A stretch of DNA of 64,000 nucleotides. Origin: Phlebiopsis flavidoalba (Eukaryota > Basidiomycota > Agaricomycetes > Polyporales > Phanerochaetaceae). Shown piece by piece: positions 37,251 through 55,169 of the stretch. The notes under the pieces were generated by a model that was not told the origin of the DNA, did not search any database, and saw only the letters and a list, made by a program, of their open reading frames with translations. The position numbers and the translations under genes were made by a program. The stretch is from contig JAOCPU010000055.1 of NCBI GenBank assembly GCA_035772785.1, positions 124,001 to 188,000 on the forward strand, written 5' to 3'. Position 1 is the stretch's first letter. Each line of letters opens with the position of its first letter.

Positions 37251-38116
37251 CAGGTACCGAATCACTGAGCCATAGAGCCAGTTCACTCACCAAACATACG
37301 GTACGAGTTCCTGGGATGCGAGCGTAGGTCGGCGGTACGCATTAGAGTATAATCACGGTCGATTGGAGCGTAGAACCTCCGAGAGGTGACTAAGATGAAC
37401 AATATCCGCGAATAGATTGGCTATCATGGGTGAGACGATCCATACACTCAAGGTTATAGGTGAGCAGAAAATGTTCGGAATTGCAGTTCAAGGTTGAGAG
37501 ATTGTCGGTCAAAGAGCGTAAAGTTCACGATCAGCCTACGACTTCCATTCGGCAAAGTGCCAAATGGTCCCTGAATTTATCCCCGGATTATCCTCGAATT
37601 ATACTGCAGTCTAACTTTTGCTTTCCTATTCGTGTACTCAATACGAACTGTCTATAGAAGCGAGCTCGCAGGTGCATAGCGATTACCTTACGTGATGTAC
37701 AGTTTGGTAGTTCGGGGTCGTAAGAATAACGAATAGGAGACCAAGTTTTCAAAAAAAAAAATTTCCCTCACTATTCGTACGTTGCCGAACAAAAATTGAC
37801 CTCGTTTAACACAGACCGGAACTAAATCACCTCTGACATCAAAGCTAGAAGTCTGTTTTGAACAGGAAAATGTATACTGTTCTGTTAGACAGCTAGTTCG
37901 CCGCGAGGATTTGATAAATGTGCGACATCGATTTCGTGCTGTAATCAATCAGTACGACTGCAATTGAAATCATCAGCACCTCACCGATCGGAACCAGCCA
38001 TCGTACAAAAAGCAACGCACACTAACGCAGCTGCCAGCATTGAACTGTCCACAACTGTGTAAATTTGTCCGTCTGGTGGCGATGCGCCTGCAAGGTATAA
38101 TGAGCGCAAACACTCA

Positions 38117-38144
38117 AAAAAAAAAAAAGAAAAAAAAAAAAAAA
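38117..38144 (+). repeat. Poly-A tract
   Basis: Two runs of 12 or more adenines are separated by a single G (28 bp). It may mark the end of an old retroposed sequence or be a simple repeat. Confidence 0.7.
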
Positions 38145-39840
38145 CTCTGCCTGATCACAAATGATGCACACTGCGTCGTAGACAACATGACGATCGTGAT
38201 TTGGATTTCCGCACCCTATGTACGCCACCGCAGAACGCGCCTGCGTGTTGCCACCGAGGTCTGACCCTCCATTGCCCGCCAGGTGCCTGGCTTGCGCTAC
38301 GGCGCAGATCTGTGTCAAAGATCTGGTGGGGGGACGGTGATGCAATGGGGTCCAATTTTTTGGTTCGCGACGGAGCGCGTTGATAGTTCATTAAGCCAGT
38401 TTTATCACGGATGATGCCTGCTCTGAAACACTGCGGGGGTGGATGAAGGGCCATCGTATTGTAACTACATATGTACAGCATTTTGAACGAGCGAACTGTT
38501 GCAAGACACATTGGGAGTAGGTTTGCCCAAACGACCAGCGGTCGGGTGTAATCCTTTCCAACCTCAATTGCATGTTTCGGAGTGTCAGTCTGTGACCGCA
38601 GCGAGGCAAGCTCTGGTCGGATGATTAGCATAGTCGCCATGGCACGTGCATAAGGGAAACAGCGCGTACCTCTCTATCCATGAGAACTCGAGGTACGTCA
38701 AATGCAACGGCAACGTAGAAGCTTGTCTGCACGCCCGAGCTCCTGCGCGCGTTTCGAGTCGTATTTCCAAAACACCGTGTGTAGGTCCGCGCGGTCCATA
38801 CAGGCGTGCGATCATGCGTATGGTGAGCAGGTGGCTCGGGCGTAGGTGAAGGCCACTATTCCGGGCTGAGAGGCCTGCCCTTGTGGGCTCGGTGGTGGAT
38901 CAGGTGAAAGCGTAAAACGAGAGCGAGTGCGATGGGACATGGTTCTTGAGCGCAGCCACGACACGCCCGAAGAGCGAAGGCTGCGCCTCGGGGACTGTGC
39001 GCGGAGCGAGTGCGTTGAGTGAGACAACAAATGGGGTCACAGCAATCGTGCCGCCGCACGCGGGATAGCCGCGAGCGATTGGCATGCACTGTCCCGGCGA
39101 TGGGGCTGGGTAGAACGTCGCAGTGTTGGATTGGGTCGGCGGGGTCGGCGGATACGAATGCGCAGCTGCATCGCTGGTAAGCGTTATATAACTCAGAGTC
39201 TATGGACTCTTTTGGCAATGGGGAGGGACCGCTTAGCGGTTTCGAAATATATTCCGGAGGCATAGTCGCGTGCGTCCGACACGAGAAGGTCAGGGAGCGG
39301 CCTCAGCATGGTACGGAGATGACTGTGGGCAGCGGCGTGAGCGATATATAGGTTCCCGGCGGAAACGACGGGGCGGCGTATGTGGATATACCACCCGCGT
39401 TTGGGCTTGTGTATCGACCATTGCAAAGTCGGAAGTCGCATTTTCCTATGGCGCCATTAGAGTAATGCGGCTACGCATTGACGATCTACTTACGACAATG
39501 TGCTCTACAATTTCATCTTCGCTGAGAAACCTTTCCTTGAAAGCTGTCTCGTACGTTACCTCTCGCGCAAATAAGAGTTGCAATGGCATACCTTGTACCA
39601 TACAACGCGCTCTGACCCTTCCTCAGAGATGTTCAAATCTCATGTCAGACAACACGTCGGAGCTGGGAGCGCGTCGTTAGGTGCTGCTTTGCTGTCGACG
39701 ACGGACGATTACGGACCTTTGCACAACATATCGGGTTAGGTGCCTGGTGTCTTGGGAAATAGTGGCCGCCATGAGCAGCTGTGCAGGCTATCAAGGATGG
39801 TACAGGGTAAGGCGCAGCGTCAGGGGGGGTATGACCAGAG

Positions 39841-40514
39841 TGGTAAAAGTAAAAGTGGACACGGCGCGCCAGAATGGGTAAAAGTCCGCGAGAATGGTAA
39901 AAGTCGGAAGTAGCCGATGTGGACTTGAGACCACTATGGGTAAAAGTCAGATGCCCTCTATACATAGTAATAAGCGCATCAAATAGCTCAGCGTACTTGT
40001 AGTTATAATACGGTTTGACGTCTCTAGACTCTCATGACCTCTCTTATTAGAACATAATGATACATGCCAATACATCTTTGGGATCCACATTACAAGCCGC
40101 CACTCATACTAGTATGTCCTATCTAGCCCAAGGTTTCCGGTAAAAAGTATGGTCATACCACATTTGATGCAGGTGCTGAGTCGGAAAACCCAGAACGTGG
40201 CATAGCTACAAATTGCGTTTGACTTGGATCAGCATTACCGTCCTCCAATGAAGCATTTTCCAGTTGATAAAAATCTAGAGCCGGCTGCGTGCCCCAAAGT
40301 GTAGATTCCGATGACATTGAAATAGTTGCCGCAGTGTGAGAGAGCCCAGCAGATAGAAAGGCCACCCCAAGTCAAGCCCGACGCGAAGAGGGCGGGATAG
40401 GGCGGGATACAAGCCGCCGCGTCAGGATAGGCGCCCATCGCAATCACTTTTACCATACGACACACTTTTACCATTTACTTCTCACTCCTGACTTTTTACT
40501 TTTTACTTTTACCA
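39841..40514. mobile_element. Foldback/MITE-like element with GGTAAAAGT inverted arrays
   Basis: GGTAAAAGT occurs four times in direct orientation at 39842, 39877, 39896 and 39939. Its reverse complement ACTTTTACC occurs three times at 40446, 40464 and 40505. The outermost copies extend to the matching ends TGGTAAAAGTAAAA and its complement with TTACTTTTTACTTTTACC. The inner 500 bp are non-repetitive and encode no transposase. Inverted terminal arrays with a short noncoding core fit a foldback or MITE-type element. I see no clear target-site duplication. Confidence 0.5.
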
Positions 40515-40921
40515 ACTTCGTACATACTCGCGTCAGGGACAGAAGAACACGACGGAGAAGGAGAGACGCCCATAATGGCTAGTATTGCTTAGTCAGCACC
40601 ACGTTGGTTTCCCAAAGCAGAACCGTGCGCCATCACAACGCTAGGACCGTCCTCACTGCTCTTGTCATCATCCACGACCCTCGTCCCGACCCTGTCGCCA
40701 ACGGCAGCAGCCCAACGACGAGCTCAATACCAGGCGCGACACTTACTCTCCGCCGCCATCGTAGTCTGTGCTTTCTCCCCGTGCCTTGAAAATTCTAACA
40801 TGGGCCACCCGTTATTTTTTAGGTTCAACAACAACCTGGTTACCAAGTTTGCTCACGGATCCCAAGTTGAAAAAACGCACCTCTCTTTCCTTAAGTCCTC
40901 CTCGAGCGAGCGTTCCACTCC

Positions 40922-44581
<3,660 letters not shown>

Positions 44582-45316
44582 GTGACTCACTTACAATCCA
44601 TTTGACACACTCGCTAAGTCGCGCCTTCCAGGCGTTGGCCGATCTTCAGCGTGCGGTAACTTGCAACTCGATCGCTCGTAGTGTTTTATTAATACGGGTC
44701 ATTCTCGTGTGTGTTTAAAACACAAAATCGAACGACAAAAACACATATCATAAAACTCCACAAAATTGTATGTCGTAGCTTTCTTCGTATACCTACCGTA
44801 ATCCTCTGCTGGTCTGCAGTGTCTCGTGTTCCGTCTCATGTGCCCATCCCCCACTCTCATTTTTTTCTTTGGTTTTTGTCGCATCACGTCTCTACTTCTC
44901 TCGACCCCCTCCTATACCTAACCATCACACTCCTCCCCATATACGGACACGGATGTTTCCTTGTTGCTGTCGCGATTTGGAGGATTCGTTGGCCCGGAGA
45001 TATGCTTGGAGGTCGTCAATGTTGTCTATCGTCTTCTTCATTTGTGTGTTTATTTTTACCCTCAAGTTTCGCTTGCAATGTCATGTCAATAGCACCTGCA
45101 TATCCGCCCTACACGCATCATCACCCTGATCTGGTAATCCACGGTATACCTAGACCCTCCCTACTACTATTATATGACTGTACGTACCCCCTTCACCATA
45201 TGAACTAGATGGGGTAGTGACATCAATGCAAACGCCACTGCAGAAGTAGCATTCAGCCCACAATTCTACATTGTTCATTGTGTACAGCACACTCCTCTTA
45301 ATAATTCTCACTATCT
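44582..45316. other. Intergenic, convergent 3' ends
   Basis: The kinase and adenylosuccinate lyase genes converge here. The stretch is T- and C-rich on the plus strand (44850-45180), with no gene supported. Confidence 0.4.
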
Positions 45317-47362
<2,046 letters not shown>

Positions 47363-47815
47363 TGTGTGAGAGAATGATAAAGAAAGTCGCACCTGCCAGT
47401 GATACAGATCGACTCATAAATTTAGCAGATCTAGATCCAGCCAGCGCTTACACGATCAAAGCATCTAGCGGGTGTCGTTCCCGATTAGGTAGGTACTGTA
47501 GTACAGGACGGGCGAGTGTAAATTCGGGGATGGGCTGAAGAACGAATTGGATGGAGCTGGATCTAGAGCAGGTCCATTTTCACAGCATGATGCATTAATT
47601 CATGTAGAAAACGTTCATGGAGTCCTGTGGCCAAGATCTCGCGATAGACAGACCATATGTACTCCGCCAGAGCACCACCCGAACTGTTGGAAGGCACCGT
47701 GAATCACGCTGTATGAGGAATATTCTTATCGGCTAGAAATTTGACATAATTTCCTCAAAAAGACGAGTCCTCTTATCTGCTTGCTGATAGCTGGTATGGA
47801 ATAGTTTCACTACAA

Positions 47816-48788
47816 TTACAAACTGGACGTGTCAAGATAGGAAAGCGGGTAAGCCGCCCGTTTCAAAGCCCGAGCTGTTTGTCCCGTCTCAAAGACCCAA
47901 GTCTGGTTGAGAGCACCGGTGAAAGGCTGCAACAGAACTTGAGACTGAAGCGGGGAGACATGAAGAAATAGATTTAAGGTCGGATTTTTGTGTACCTCAC
48001 CGTGGTCGCTGGACGTCGGTGGGGAGAAGTAGCACACGTGACACAGGAACAGTGAAAGCACAAATGCTGTCGGAATTGTGTCTCTGAGATACGGAGGCTA
48101 GTAGAGAGATAAAACGAGCCACTCACAAGACACCGCTGGGAGCAGAAGTAATAGGTGTTGAAAAGTTCCTGCAACTCCGGGGAGTAGTGCAAGCGCACTG
48201 TTGTTCTGCAATCATACTAGATGAAGAAAGGGAAGACTCGATCAACAGTGTATATTCACGGTAGAGGGCGATGTCGTAAGCAATGAAGCTGCTGATGGAT
48301 TGTAAAAGTGCCGCAGACCCAGAGAAGGTCAAATTCCACTATGGGGTGTGTTAGAATCATTCTCATTTATGACACACATGAAAAGCAGCTGCCTTACTTG
48401 TTGATTAAGCTGAAGGGGCTGGTCCAGAGTGGAAAGCGATGAACCTTAGCCACGAGGGTCAGCGACCGACGTTTACCGCTCTGCGATCCCTGATACACAC
48501 TACAGGGGTTCCCGCATCTCAGCAGCGGGTTTTCGTGAGCCAAGTATCAGGAAATAATTAATCGGCGCAAATACCTTGGATGGATCGGAAAGCATCCAAG
48601 AACAGACCGAAATCCGATGTTCTGGACTCGGTATGTACCAGTGAGGTGGGGACAGGAAGGTCTGCCAGTCATAATGAGTAGCGTTATGGCTTAGCAAATG
48701 GTACATTGCCCTACTCGTCCTTTGCTCACCGCCACCGCAAGCGGCAGTGTGATAGCAATTGCGAGTTTAGCAAAGTTGATGTCAACAT
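47816..48788 (-). CDS. Possible ricin B-type lectin-like protein
   Basis: Downstream of a TATA box the minus strand gives a hydrophobic start in one frame (FAKLAIAITLPLAVAV), then after a GT-AG intron TGTYRVQNIG joined one frame over to FGLFLDAFRSIQ, and GTPVV with YQGSQSG near 48490. Further on, GALNQTWVFETGQ near 47890 matches the NQxW motif that ends beta-trefoil repeats, and the protein ends YPLSYLDTSSL at 47816. The TYxIxNxxSGLxLD plus NQxW pattern is that of fungal ricin B-like lectins, which bind sugars. Each piece is short and frames are broken, so the call is tentative. Confidence 0.4.
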
Positions 48789-48862
48789 GGCGATGGATGT
48801 CGAGGGCTGGCTGTATCAGGTTGCTGAGACTGCCTGAGGAACGTCTTGCTCTACATGTACGC

Positions 48863-48872
48863 CTTTTATATA
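48863..48872 (-). promoter_or_regulatory. TATA box of lectin-like gene
   Basis: TATATAAAAG on the minus strand, 75 bp before the first ATG candidate at 48788. This is a near-consensus core promoter element and supports a real transcript starting here. Confidence 0.5.
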
Positions 48873-48879
48873 CCTTTCA

Positions 48880-50616
48880 CGCCTTGGGCGAGTGATGTAG
48901 TTGTCACATGTTTTGTATACGTCCGCGCTTCATCATGTCTCGTTTACTGTTGCAGGACGTGAGGACGACCACCGTTCGCGCTTCCCATGAGAGGGGGCTT
49001 TCCAGCACATGATCCATTCTTTGACGTTCGACACTGATTCCATCTGATGTCGTACCTCAAGAATGTGGCGCCAACGTCATGAAATAATGTGTACACCGAG
49101 CACCTAGTGTTCCTGTTCTTCTAAGGCCTCATAGGATTTGAAGAGAGTCGCTTCAACTATTCGCATACCTTACGGCTGAGAAATCCTAGTCTTGCAATGG
49201 CTTGCTCCCCCTAGATGGGTAACACGGCTCGGCTTCGCCGGTAAGTTGTGTCGGTCAACCACCTCAGTTGTGAGGTTTACTGCGCCCATGATGTGACCAG
49301 CCAGCCTCTCGTGGTATGAAGTTCTGCCAAGTGGTCTCTTCTGAAAGAGGCAACATCTAATCATCGAGCGCGCCGGACCCTTGTCAGCTGCTGCTTCCGT
49401 TAGCCACGTAGGAAGACTATTCTCACAGGAGTTCCGCTCACGGTCGGGGGTAGTACGATAGAGCCCAGACAAAATGGCATTGTACACTGTGTGGGCTCAA
49501 GGTGGAAAGATGACACGCAAGGACGGTCATGACTGCCATCTCGTCAATAAATGTAACCTTCATCGGACGACTGAAAGTCTTACAATAAATTGCGAACCAC
49601 TCAATAATATCATGAGAAACACGTGACACTCGGACAAGGGTCGCCATCGATGATCGTCGTTTGTGAGCCAATGACCAGCGGCTCGTAAAACTCCGGTCTG
49701 TGCCGCTTCGCACCGCCGCGGGATAAAATGGGCCGTTCACTGTCAGTGTAATGGATCAGCGACTCGGAGTTTCATTTCCGCATTCGACATGATACTCACA
49801 CAAGGGTGTGAAGACACATAGCGAAGCCTAGACGACCTGAAGCCACAAATTGTCACACGGATGTGGAGGTGCGACAGGAGTTTGACATTTCTATTGGTTA
49901 AAAAATCGTTAGTTGTCAAACTGATGACTTCTCTTGATGGAGGTGTAGGCAAACTACTGACGTTCCTAGGGGGACTACAATTGAACTTCCAGGTCTTCTT
50001 GGCAGGATTGTGGTGGTGTTCCTTCGGCGAGCGACGGACCCTTAGCCGTCAAAAATAACTTAAACACCAAAGCGGGCTTAAAAGCAGCGAACCTATCATG
50101 GTACAGAATTTCAGTTCAGTTCAGCCGCAATGAATATGGACCCCTGGCAGAGAACCACATAAGAACCATGGATTGGATTGGATGAGACATTTGAGGAAGT
50201 ATCGTTGGTTGCGAACACAACGCGATCACACGAGACGCGTACTTGCATGTCCGCCAGGCGAGAAGGCTGCGAAGGCAGGCTATGAGCGAAGCAATGTGTC
50301 ATTCAGAGCGTCATCGTTCTGTAAAAGAATCTAGAAGCGGTAAAGGGATTTCCCGGTGCGTGCAGAGACCTTACATTTTCCCTCGTCATATTGCTGGGCA
50401 GAAGGTGGTCTGGGTGGTTCCAGTTAAAAGATATCTTCACAGCCCGAGGCGGCCGTCGCGAGTATCTGCGGACAAAGGGGATTGTTCCTCATTGACATGA
50501 GGACAATGCATGAGTCTTCACTAGCATGATCAGAGGAGGTGCATCGGCCCCGTTCAACTTCCAGTGGACACGGATAGTAAGGGGTGGTTGCAAATATGGC
50601 TTGGATAATATTCATA
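48880..50616. other. Intergenic, no gene supported
   Basis: Short minus-strand frames at 49170-49490, 49440-49740 and 49743-49952 have no domain and no visible splice logic. This stretch lies between the lectin-like gene's promoter and the 3' end of the Coq8 gene. Confidence 0.35.
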
Positions 50617-52970
50617 TTAAAGAGGCGACCCAGCCTCGTATCGTTTTATAACGTCGTCCCACAATGTTTTGCAGTCCACCTCCGCATTGAGGCGTCCAGC
50701 CAAGAGAAACGCCCCGCTCAATTTCCTGACACGGTCTATCAGCCAAGTACGCATGGATAAAGAGGAGAGCTCACCTGTTTAAGCTGTATGTCTCCCGCGG
50801 CGGGGGTGTAAGACGGTGCTGCAGCATGACAGGTATTTGTGCGCGAATCTCGGCAGTAATGTCCGCCCAGCGGGAGCCTGGGCCGAATGCGAACGGCTGT
50901 GCCGTAGTTGCCTTGAACGGCGAGGCAAGAAGGGTCATCGATTTGACGTGGGCATCGAGCATCGTCTATAGCGTAGTTGATTAGGCTAACGGCGTGGTGA
51001 AGCTCTCTCGGACGCTTACCTCGTTCTCTTCGCCAGTCAAGTATCCAACCTTCAGACTCCAGTCTATGCACGCTTGTCGGTCGTCAGATGCGGCGGCTTG
51101 GAGAAGCCGTAACCAGCTGTGAATAAATTCTGGAGAGTACTCTCTAGTCGCTCCGAAGTCGACAAGCTCGATCTATGATGGTGAGATATGCATAAAGTCA
51201 TGAAATGGTATGACTATGCTTACCTGTCGCGTTTTGCCATTCCATAGGAAGTTAGTCCAATTTGGATCCGTCTGCATAGCCTTGAAGACGAAGAGTTCCT
51301 TCAAGCAAAGATCAACAATCCTGCTCGCTATCTGCGCAGTTGTAAGCCAAGTTCAGATGCCGGTAACAGGAATCAGCAAACCTCATTTTCTATCCCGCTG
51401 TGACATGCCGTCTATCACCTGCCCACCAACGCTGACGCCGTCAACACGCTCCATGACCAAAACGTGTTTTTGTGCTGCCTTCCCATGCCCAAGGAACTTT
51501 GAAGCGAGAATCGTTCCCAAGGAATGATGGTTCACCAAAGCGCTTGAGGAAAGATGCCTCTCGTGAGTAGTCGCACTCGTCCGCTAGTTCATCTTTCATG
51601 ACCTAGCCTATGTCAGGCGATGTAAGACCCAGGCAGGCATTCGACCATACCTCGATTGTGCGGTCCAAGAATAAGCCTTTTGGTAACAGCCGTCCCGCAG
51701 TTAACAGAAGCTTCACATATCCGAGGTCGCTCTCGATAGAGTTGACGATATTGGGGAAACTGAATCTTCACAGCGACCGCCTCCTCTTTTACCAGTGGGA
51801 GAATACGATGAGGCCAAAACGGCGGAGTGAACCTGACCAATTGACGCCGCAGCGAATGGTACACGGTCAAAAGAAGCGAAGTGTTCTGTCCACGTTGGGC
51901 CAAACGAAGCGATCATGACTTGCTAAGCCTTTGCATCAGCGTTGTCTTGTAGCAGTGGTGAAGCATACTGACTTCCATCTGCCAATCTGGCATGTAGTGA
52001 GCGCTGTCCTGAACCCTCCGGAAGATGTCCTCGACTTCGGGAGGTAAGACATGGCTGTCTAGAGTGGCATGAGTTCCAGTCGGACTGCTCGGTGCAGTAG
52101 CTGTTACCTTGAATGCTCATAAACTGCCCCAGCTTCAAAGCCGCGCCGCGCATCTGAGTGAGCTTGGACACTAGGCGTTTAATGTTGCCTTCAGTCATCA
52201 TAAGGGAGGAGTGTTCATTCGAGGATCCAGAAGAACGTCGAATAAGCTCAGACGCGGCTCCGTATCCCAGCGATGCAGCGAGACCTTCCAACCGTCAGTG
52301 ACTGAATAGTACCTTAAAAATGAGAGGAACCTATACCTCCATAATGAAAGAGGCGCCCTATTCGAGATGACGGCACTTTGTGACGACTGAGCTTTCGCGC
52401 TGGAGGGACATTTATCGCTTGCTCCTGGAAAGACTGTAAGTTGAATTTGATACAATTGACTCTACAACATGACTGACCACTGGTGCTTCGAGTACCTCAA
52501 CGACCGTGGAGGCGGGTTCTATGGCCGGCTCCACCTCAAGCTCGTCTATTGGCGTTTGCAGTGTAGTATCCGCAGCGACGTGGACGTTCGTGGGTGACAT
52601 TTCGTCGTTGGGGATTCGTACGTGACTTGTGGGACGCGATGAGTTCCACAGGTAGCGTAGCAGGTTCCACCGCCTCGTTCACTGTGTTTTCATGTTGCTG
52701 GTGTATCAACGGCTCCTCGGTCCTTGGCGTGTCCCATGTTGTAGGCTCGAATGTGGCCGTGGTATGTTGCACCGGTGGCGTCCACAATGACTGAGGCAGC
52801 TTCCTCCACACTGACCGGGGAGGTTTTCTGTGCTGGGCGCGTCTGCCGACGTTAGCACGCGAGCAGCTTGCGTCTCCGCTTGAGCGCTCTGATTTGCGCG
52901 GCGCGCGCGACAGCACATCGAACACGCCGTGGGCGACACAGTACCAGTTATACGCTGGTCCTGGAGGCAT
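50617..52970 (-). CDS. COQ8: Coq8/ADCK-type atypical kinase
   Basis: Coq8 is a mitochondrial ABC1/UbiB-family ATPase needed for coenzyme Q assembly. It starts MPPGPAYNWYCVAHGVFDVL at 52970. A divergent 200-residue N-terminal region follows, then GRLFHYGGLAASLGYGAASE, KLTQMRGAALKLGQFMSIQ containing the diagnostic KxGQ motif (near 52130), PFAAASIGQVHSAVL with the Ala-rich nucleotide loop (51820), AVAVKIQFP, VMKDELADECDYSREASFL, TDPNWTNFLWNGKTRQ (catalytic loop) and IELVDFGATREYSPEF (DFG). The end is LKGAFLLAGRLNAEVDC and DVIKRYEAGSPL with stop 50617-50619. Introns of 50-60 bp separate exons. Single-base breaks occur but every key motif is intact in some frame. Confidence 0.92.
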
Positions 52971-53435
52971 CCTAGCAGTTCGCAGGCATTTAGTTCAAAA
53001 TGGCCAGGGTTGTGTGAGGGAGAAGTGAGAGCCGATACCCAAATGACGCGGTGGTGGTCGTCGAAAGTCTGGGACGCGACGTCCCGAAGACGCTGCCGCG
53101 CGTGCCGAGACCCTGGTGGCGGCCACGTGGAATCAGGAAACGCGCGACCTCGAGCGCTTAGCCTTTGAGGTTTCAATTTCGAGCTATCACGGTCAACCAG
53201 CAGCCTTGAAAGGTCGGAACAGCGACACATTTGTTTAGATCCCACTGATACCAAACTTATAGATCTTTATTTAATACGGCTGCAGAACCTCATGTAACAC
53301 TCATTTATGCCGACATGAACGATCCCAATATCAGTTTGCTGATAAAGATAAAACTACTCAGGCCACTCAGGTGACCTGTTACGACTACGGTATACGGTGT
53401 TTGAGCAGAATATATGCCTTACATGTACGTCTCTA

Positions 53436-54721
53436 CTAATTCTTCACACCGTGGTCAACCTGCGAGAGAATCTCGATTGTTTCATCCTACCAAAGAGAAT
53501 CGTGTTAGCTATCGTCTTCGAAGCTGACAACCAAACGGTAGCGCACGGCGACGGCTACGTACCCAGAGTTTCTCCTGCAGATTATGACCCTCTTGACTGA
53601 TGACATAATCCGCAGGCTCGATTACTTCCAGTGTAGAGACGTACGCTCCTTGCAGATGTCTGACATGGTCACCGTCCTTGCCGTCTGGCCCCAGCGCTGC
53701 CCATACGAGCTGTCTCGAACCTATTTGTAATTCTTCCTCTGCGGTACGACCCAGGAGAATGTCCATGGCCTTCATCATTACCAGCGTTCCTAATGGGAGG
53801 CTTCTTCGAAGCTCGGTCCGGCAGTACACCCCGGGCAGACCGGTCGGAAGCAATGACGGAGCCCGAGGTCCTTAGGTGTTCAGCGAATGCGCGTGCGAAG
53901 AATACATTGAGCACTGGGCAAATTGTATAAGTACTCCTTGGGCGGTCTGTAACATGGAATTCTTACACTTCGTATCATGTATCGGTGAGCCATGGTTTCC
54001 GATGCTGAGCAGTACTCCTTGTCGCTTAAAACGCTTGCAGCCACATTTGGCGCAGAGGCAACTTTGTCTATTCGCGCTTTGGCATGCATTCCGCTGCTGA
54101 CCACGACGAGACGCGAGTTTGATTTGTGTTCTTCCGAGGCGCGGTTCATGTTGGGGAGGAGGAGAATTGACACAAGTGCGGTGGATAGATGATTCACTTG
54201 GAGCCTGGGATCAGCTTGAAGATAAGAACTTTTGACTGTACTGAGATATTTCACTACTCACTGAAGCTCTCCCAGCCATCACCCGTCGTCTCATGTTCAT
54301 ACCCCGCGACCGCCCGCGTTTGCTGATCAAGTAGTCTATTGGGTCGTCCCCTATCCGAGCGACAAACTCTTGGGATAGACGCAAACTTGGAGAGGTCCAC
54401 AAGCCTGCAGCTCTGGCCACATAGCTTGTTCTCTTTGCGATGTCTGGAATAAAATACTCGGCATGGAGTTATTGCGAAGTGGCAAGGCAGAGACAGCTAA
54501 CCTTCCAGTGCTCGCAAGCCCTTACTCATGGCTTCGACACGCGATAATTAGTCGCGCATCGGCTTCATCTCCGCGAAGTGTATGGCAGCTTCAAGACCAA
54601 TACCCGTGTTGGCACCGAGCACCAGGACGGTTCTATTCGCGAGGTCGGCATGAAGGGGAGGCGGAAGGCGCGTCCACTGGCTGAGGAGAACTGTTGAGAA
54701 CTTGGTAGGTTTTTTTCCCAT
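53436..54721 (-). CDS. Short-chain dehydrogenase/reductase, retinol-dehydrogenase-like
   Basis: The start MGKKPTKFSTVLLSQW lies at 54721, followed by TVLVLGANTGIGLEAAIHFA, the TGxxxGxG nucleotide-binding motif of classical SDRs. Next come YLISNAGVAVAG-type sequence in shifted frames (NAG), LQVNHLSTALVSILLLPNMN, SRLVVVSSGMHA (catalytic Ser), then RYMITKLLNVFFARAFAEHL with the Y-x3-K catalytic pair across an intron. GSRQLVWAALGPDGKDGDHV, LQGAYVSTLEVIEPADYVIS and DETIEILSQVDHGVKN end at the stop 53436-53438. About 310 residues is normal for this group. It should use NAD(P)H on an unknown carbonyl or alcohol substrate. Introns are short. It is codirectional with Coq8, 466 bp upstream of it. Confidence 0.85.
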
Positions 54722-55169
54722 AGCTTCAGTTTTGGCGTAAGGGGTTAATGTTGTGGGTCAAAAAGTATTTACTGTCTCGAGCTGGGGGTCGTCCGTTTAT
54801 AAGGACGCGACATGCTTTCTTAACTCGCATCCCAGCCGAGTGGTGTGTACAAGCCGGGGCAAATGAGTAATCTCATCTCAGCGGTCCGACGGCGCTTACT
54901 TCGGAGAGCGTGCGTATTCTTCCGGCACGGCTTGAGTCCACGACACCCCAACGGCATGGCACCTCTAGAACGCATCCTCGGTCCAAGAAGCACTTGGTCA
55001 GCGATCGGCGTACTGACTAACAGAGTGGTTTGCGATCCGCAGCTTCCCTTCACATGGTTCTGCTTCTGAAGAAAGCTAGGCGATGTAAGTTCGGTGACGT
55101 CCTAGACTTGGCTAGCGAGATGTTCCCAGCAAGTGTGACGTTGTTCACGCGAAATATAGTGTATATTAT

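Larger units (their letters stand above)
36594..40921. other. Gene-poor accessory region
   Basis: About 4.3 kb without a supported gene. It contains an AT-rich island, a poly-A tract and a foldback element (listed separately). One minus-strand frame near 38900-39090 (GGTIAVTPFVVSLNALAP) reads like protein but has no family I recognise. A TATA-like TTATATAAC lies at 39183-39191, with no clear gene attached. Confidence 0.35.

Noticed and set aside
49170..49952. Three consecutive minus-strand frames that might be exons
   Set aside because: No joining of frames across GT-AG boundaries produced a recognisable or composition-consistent protein.
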